36,824 nucleotides of DNA from an uncultured Bartonella sp. (GTDB lineage: Bacteria > Pseudomonadota > Alphaproteobacteria > Rhizobiales > Rhizobiaceae): contig CALTWN010000007.1 of assembly GCA_943913205.1 (NCBI GenBank), positions 1 through 36,824 of the forward strand. The letters run 5' to 3'. The notes below the pieces were generated by a model that was not told where the DNA came from, did no database searches, and saw only the letters and a list, made by a program, of their open reading frames with translations. Below are positions 33,947-36,824 of this stretch, piece after piece. Both the position numbers and the translations under genes were made by a program. Positions within the stretch are counted from its first letter, which is position 1. Every line of letters begins with the position of its first letter.

Positions 33947-34642
33947 CTATATAATATCAACTTCACCACTTTTCATTGCTATTATAGCTTTTGATGCAAT
34001 ATTTAAAAATAAGCCATGCTCTACTACACCAGGAATTTTTAACAAAGAAATGTCAAAATTTTCTATATTATTTATTACGCCCAAATGTGCATCTAAAATA
34101 TAATTGCCGCCATCGCTAATAAATAATTCATTATTAATAGTTTTACGCCAGTTTAAAGTAAAATTTTTATAGCCTAAATCTTCTAGCAATTCAGCACACA
34201 TTGCTTTGGTGGACTCATAGCCAAATTTAGATATTTCAATAGGTAAAGGATATGCACCTAGTTTTTTTACTAACTTACTTTCATCTGCAATAATTATTTT
34301 TGTTGTACTTGCCATTGCTGCTATTTTTTCACGCAATAAAGCTCCACCGCCTCCTTTTATAGCATTTCTATAGGTGGTTATCTCATCGGCACCATCAATT
34401 ATTAAATCTAATTTAATTAAATCATTTAAATCATAAAGTTTTATTTGTAATTTAGCGCATAATTCTTCTGTTTGCCTAGACGTAGCTATAGCCTTAATTT
34501 CTAAACCATTTTTTATTTTGTTGCTTAACAATTTTATAAATTCATTAGCAGTAGAACCAGTTCCTAAGCCTAAATTCATGCCACAATGAACATAATTTAA
34601 TGCCTTCAATGCTGCTAGCTGCTTTAAATTTACTTCTGTCAT
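33947..34642 (-). CDS. rpiA: Ribose-5-phosphate isomerase A
   Basis: A 231-residue isomerase interconverting ribose-5-phosphate and ribulose-5-phosphate in the pentose phosphate pathway; it supplies PRPP for the purine genes in this window. GLGTGSTANEFI, the IDGADEIT loop (catalytic Asp) and KGGGGALLREKI (catalytic Lys/Glu) are all present. AAAGGAAAAG lies just before the ATG. Twelve bases after comEC and 71 before the DUF2059 gene. Confidence 0.96.
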   Translation of the reverse strand: MTEVNLKQLAALKALNYVHCGMNLGLGTGSTANEFIKLLSNKIKNGLEIKAIATSRQTEELCAKLQIKLYDLNDLIKLDLIIDGADEITTYRNAIKGGGGALLREKIAAMASTTKIIIADESKLVKKLGAYPLPIEISKFGYESTKAMCAELLEDLGYKNFTLNWRKTINNELFISDGGNYILDAHLGVINNIENFDISLLKIPGVVEHGLFLNIASKAIIAMKSGEVDII

Positions 34643-34654
34643 TTCTTTTCCTTT

Positions 34655-36739
34655 TTAAAAATTTTCAATATTATATTTTCGGTAACTAGTCCAATAACGG
34701 TTTATGCTAGGTACGGCCCAGCGAATCTTATGATTTCTATAAATTTCTACCGTGCCATTTAGCCCTAATTGCTGTTTAGATATAAAAATTATGTCACCTT
34801 TTATATTAGGTGTTTTATTACCAAAATCATAATAATTTATGTATATAATTTTATGTTTTGCTCTATCATTTAAAGCTTGCTTCATATCTGCAACTGAATT
34901 AGCGATATAAAGTTTATATAAAAAGCTGCTATTAACATTTGGCGGGTTTATTTGTTTTAGCAAATAGCTTTTTCTCCACTCTTTTAGTATAAAATTAGAT
35001 GGGTGTTTTGCATATAAATTAGCGTTATGTTTAGCAGAAATTAAAATAGCCATTTTACCATTTTCAGCTATCACTGCTATAGGAAAACTTGCCATGTAAT
35101 AACAAATAGTACCTATAAATATTATAAAAGCACCAATCAAACGTAGCCTTGTGCGCAATATTATTAACAAGCAAATCCCCAAAGCCAATAATGCTAATGT
35201 CGAACTATTCATAAATTTTATTGGAATTTGCGGAGTTAAACTTACTATAAAAAATGCAATTTTTTTGACCAAAATTATACTTTTAGCCAGTATATATAAA
35301 GGTTTGGCCTCTAAATGAAAAGGCATAGCCAACACCGAAATAAGAGCAAAAGGCATAACCAACAAACTTATTACGCTTCCTGCCATAACATTACTAAACA
35401 TCGCATAAGGAGCAAAATTTCCAAAATGGTAAATAGCAAAAATACCGCTAGCTGTACCTGCAATAAAAGAGGCTAGCCCAGTATTTATTACTATATATAT
35501 TATTTTTTTAAAAAATCGCAGAACTAAAAACCAGGCTTTATTATTTTTTAAAATACCGGCAAAATTTTCATTAAAATGATTAGCTTGAGAGTTATAATAT
35601 GTTTTGTACAAACTAACTAAAGCTGCAGCCGCTGCAAATGACATTTGAAAGCTGGGGTCCAATATTTGATGCGGATAAATTATTATCGTAACCCATATAG
35701 CTATAAGCAAATTACGTATAGTAATAGCTTGCTTATCAAACATAATAGCTAAAAAGATAATTTCCACCATAACAAAGCTTCGCTGAGCAGAAGGACTAGC
35801 GCCAGAGAGAGCAAAATAACATGTCGCGCTTAAAATAGCGCAAAAAGCAGCTATTTTCTTAATAGGAAAATAACAACCTAACTTCATAAACATAGAGAAG
35901 AAATAACGTATAGATAAAAATACTAATCCAGTAACAATAGACATATGTAACCCAGAAATTGCCAAAATATGAGCCAAACCTGCTTGCCTTAGCATAGAGT
36001 TGGTAGCATCGCTTATACCTGTTCTCTCACCAGTTATTAAAGCGGAAGCTATCGCACCTTCTTCATTATTTTGCTGTTGTTTTATCTTTTTATCAATGAT
36101 ATTACGTATATTCTCTATTTTATTATGTATTCCTTCCCATAAACCTGTATCATGCTTATGTTTTATATATTTTATATTGCTAAGAAAATAACCCTGTGCC
36201 CCTATAGATTTAAAATAATTGTAAAATGCAAAATCATAGCTATCAGCCCTTATAGGACCGCTTATACTATATAATCTAACATAGCCTTTTATAACATCTC
36301 CTATATCTAAACCAAGCGGGATATTACGGGCGGTTACACTAACTATTTTAGGCAAAAAATTTAAATGAGGTCTTTCGCTATTTTCTATAGCTACTATAAG
36401 TTTATATCGTTTATTTTTTAATCGCGGCGCCTCAATAAGCCTTGCTGTAATTGTAGAGCTAATAGTTCCGCCTAGCATTTTTGTATGGTAACGCCAATCT
36501 TCAAAATGTGCGGCTAAAACACCTATTAAGGAAAAAATTACTAAAAATAACAATAAACGTAAAAATAAATGCTTATGTAAATAAATTAATAAAAATAAAA
36601 CAACACCAATCCACGAAAAAATATCGATAAAGCTTAGTGTAAAAGGCAAAGAAAAATATAAAACAACACCTATACCAGCAAATAAGGTTGTAAAAGAAAA
36701 AAATACACCATAAGATTTTTCATCTTTTATATCCGACAT
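34655..36739 (-). CDS. comEC: ComEC/Rec2-family DNA uptake channel protein
   Basis: A large multi-helix membrane protein (694 residues from the ATG at 36739; the frame is open to 36820, but the extra 27 residues look unlike family starts, so I prefer MSDIKDEKSY). N-terminal helices are followed by the DUF4131-like OB region (about 85-165), then the Competence domain beginning GEGAIASALITGERTG-like text and LAHILAISGLHMSIVTG (about 255-271), with about ten more helices. The C-terminal 130 residues are soluble and too short for a full metallo-beta-lactamase nuclease domain, as I recall for alphaproteobacterial members. ComEC passes single-stranded DNA through the inner membrane; competence itself is not shown. 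No clear ribosome site at either start. Head of the rpiA-gor-nadE string. Confidence 0.88.
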   Translation of the reverse strand: MSDIKDEKSYGVFFSFTTLFAGIGVVLYFSLPFTLSFIDIFSWIGVVLFLLIYLHKHLFLRLLLFLVIFSLIGVLAAHFEDWRYHTKMLGGTISSTITARLIEAPRLKNKRYKLIVAIENSERPHLNFLPKIVSVTARNIPLGLDIGDVIKGYVRLYSISGPIRADSYDFAFYNYFKSIGAQGYFLSNIKYIKHKHDTGLWEGIHNKIENIRNIIDKKIKQQQNNEEGAIASALITGERTGISDATNSMLRQAGLAHILAISGLHMSIVTGLVFLSIRYFFSMFMKLGCYFPIKKIAAFCAILSATCYFALSGASPSAQRSFVMVEIIFLAIMFDKQAITIRNLLIAIWVTIIIYPHQILDPSFQMSFAAAAALVSLYKTYYNSQANHFNENFAGILKNNKAWFLVLRFFKKIIYIVINTGLASFIAGTASGIFAIYHFGNFAPYAMFSNVMAGSVISLLVMPFALISVLAMPFHLEAKPLYILAKSIILVKKIAFFIVSLTPQIPIKFMNSSTLALLALGICLLIILRTRLRLIGAFIIFIGTICYYMASFPIAVIAENGKMAILISAKHNANLYAKHPSNFILKEWRKSYLLKQINPPNVNSSFLYKLYIANSVADMKQALNDRAKHKIIYINYYDFGNKTPNIKGDIIFISKQQLGLNGTVEIYRNHKIRWAVPSINRYWTSYRKYNIENF

Positions 36740-36824
36740 TATTTCAAAAATAAAGAAACGAATAAAATTATATAAATAATATTTATTAAACTTTTGGATT
36801 AATATAAAATTAAAACTCAAATTT

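Noticed and set aside
1..36824. CRISPR array, insertion sequence, prophage or rRNA operon
   Set aside because: No regularly spaced repeats, transposase or integrase frames, terminal inverted repeats around genes, or rRNA-like sequence were seen.

Overview
The window is a 36.8 kb, AT-rich (roughly two-thirds A+T by eye), gene-dense stretch of bacterial chromosome. Gene content and order point to an alphaproteobacterium of the order Hyphomicrobiales (Rhizobiales) with a compact, probably reduced and host-associated genome. The main signs are order-typical blocks: ubiH-type monooxygenase/ialB/mfd/sdhE, recG/glmS/glmU, gpt, rplM-rpsI, divK/DUF3572/dinB (DinB with an N-terminal zinc ribbon), an NDUFS4-like complex I subunit, hda/AI-2E permease divergent from purM-purN, and comEC/rpiA/DUF2059/gor/class II DAHP synthase. 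IalB is an envelope protein known from Bartonella and Brucella relatives. The genus cannot be fixed from the sequence alone.

Layout. (1) 1-2138 is the only clearly accessory and decaying segment. It holds the C-terminal three quarters of an MFS exporter (cut by the window edge), a truncated Clp/Hsp100-like AAA+ fragment translationally coupled to it, and a broken gene that I read as a ThiF/E1-like enzyme resembling MccB, the peptide-adenylating enzyme of microcin C-type clusters. Its nucleotide-binding core is deleted and it carries a stop codon and a frameshift. (2) 2139-7695 holds ubiH on the plus strand facing ialB, mfd and sdhE on the minus strand. (3) 7781-10894 is azlC-azlD-recG on the plus strand. 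(4) 10855-14807 is ccdA-glmU-glmS on the minus strand (UDP-GlcNAc synthesis behind a thiol-redox membrane protein). (5) 14979-18398 holds tRNA-Lys, gpt, ilvE (minus), an unknown Ser/Thr-rich membrane protein, and the rplM-rpsI operon with a clear promoter and terminators. (6) 18404-20433 is divK (minus) divergent from DUF3572-dinB. (7) 20428-22879 holds tRNA-Arg, the complex I subunit, tRNA-Pro, hda and an AI-2E permease, all minus. (8) 22926-24655 is purM-purN then tRNA-Ser (minus). (9) 24707-27788 holds dusB (minus) divergent from nadK and a RhlE-like DEAD-box helicase. (10) 27772-36739 is a long minus-strand gene string, comEC-rpiA-DUF2059-gor-DAHP synthase-nadE-gltX, most of it tightly spaced or overlapping.

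Compaction is strong. Genes overlap head to tail (sdhE/mfd, purM/purN, gor/DAHPS, DUF3572/dinB) and also tail to tail (recG/glmS 40 bp, gpt/ilvE 26 bp, DEAD/gltX 17 bp). The dinB stop codon lies inside the 3' end of tRNA-Arg, and the rpsI terminator lies inside the end of divK. Most genes are housekeeping. The points most worth following are the broken MccB-like locus at 896-1888, the short (type IIB-like) class II DAHP synthase, and the unknown Ser/Thr/Asn-rich single-pass membrane protein at 16756-17295.
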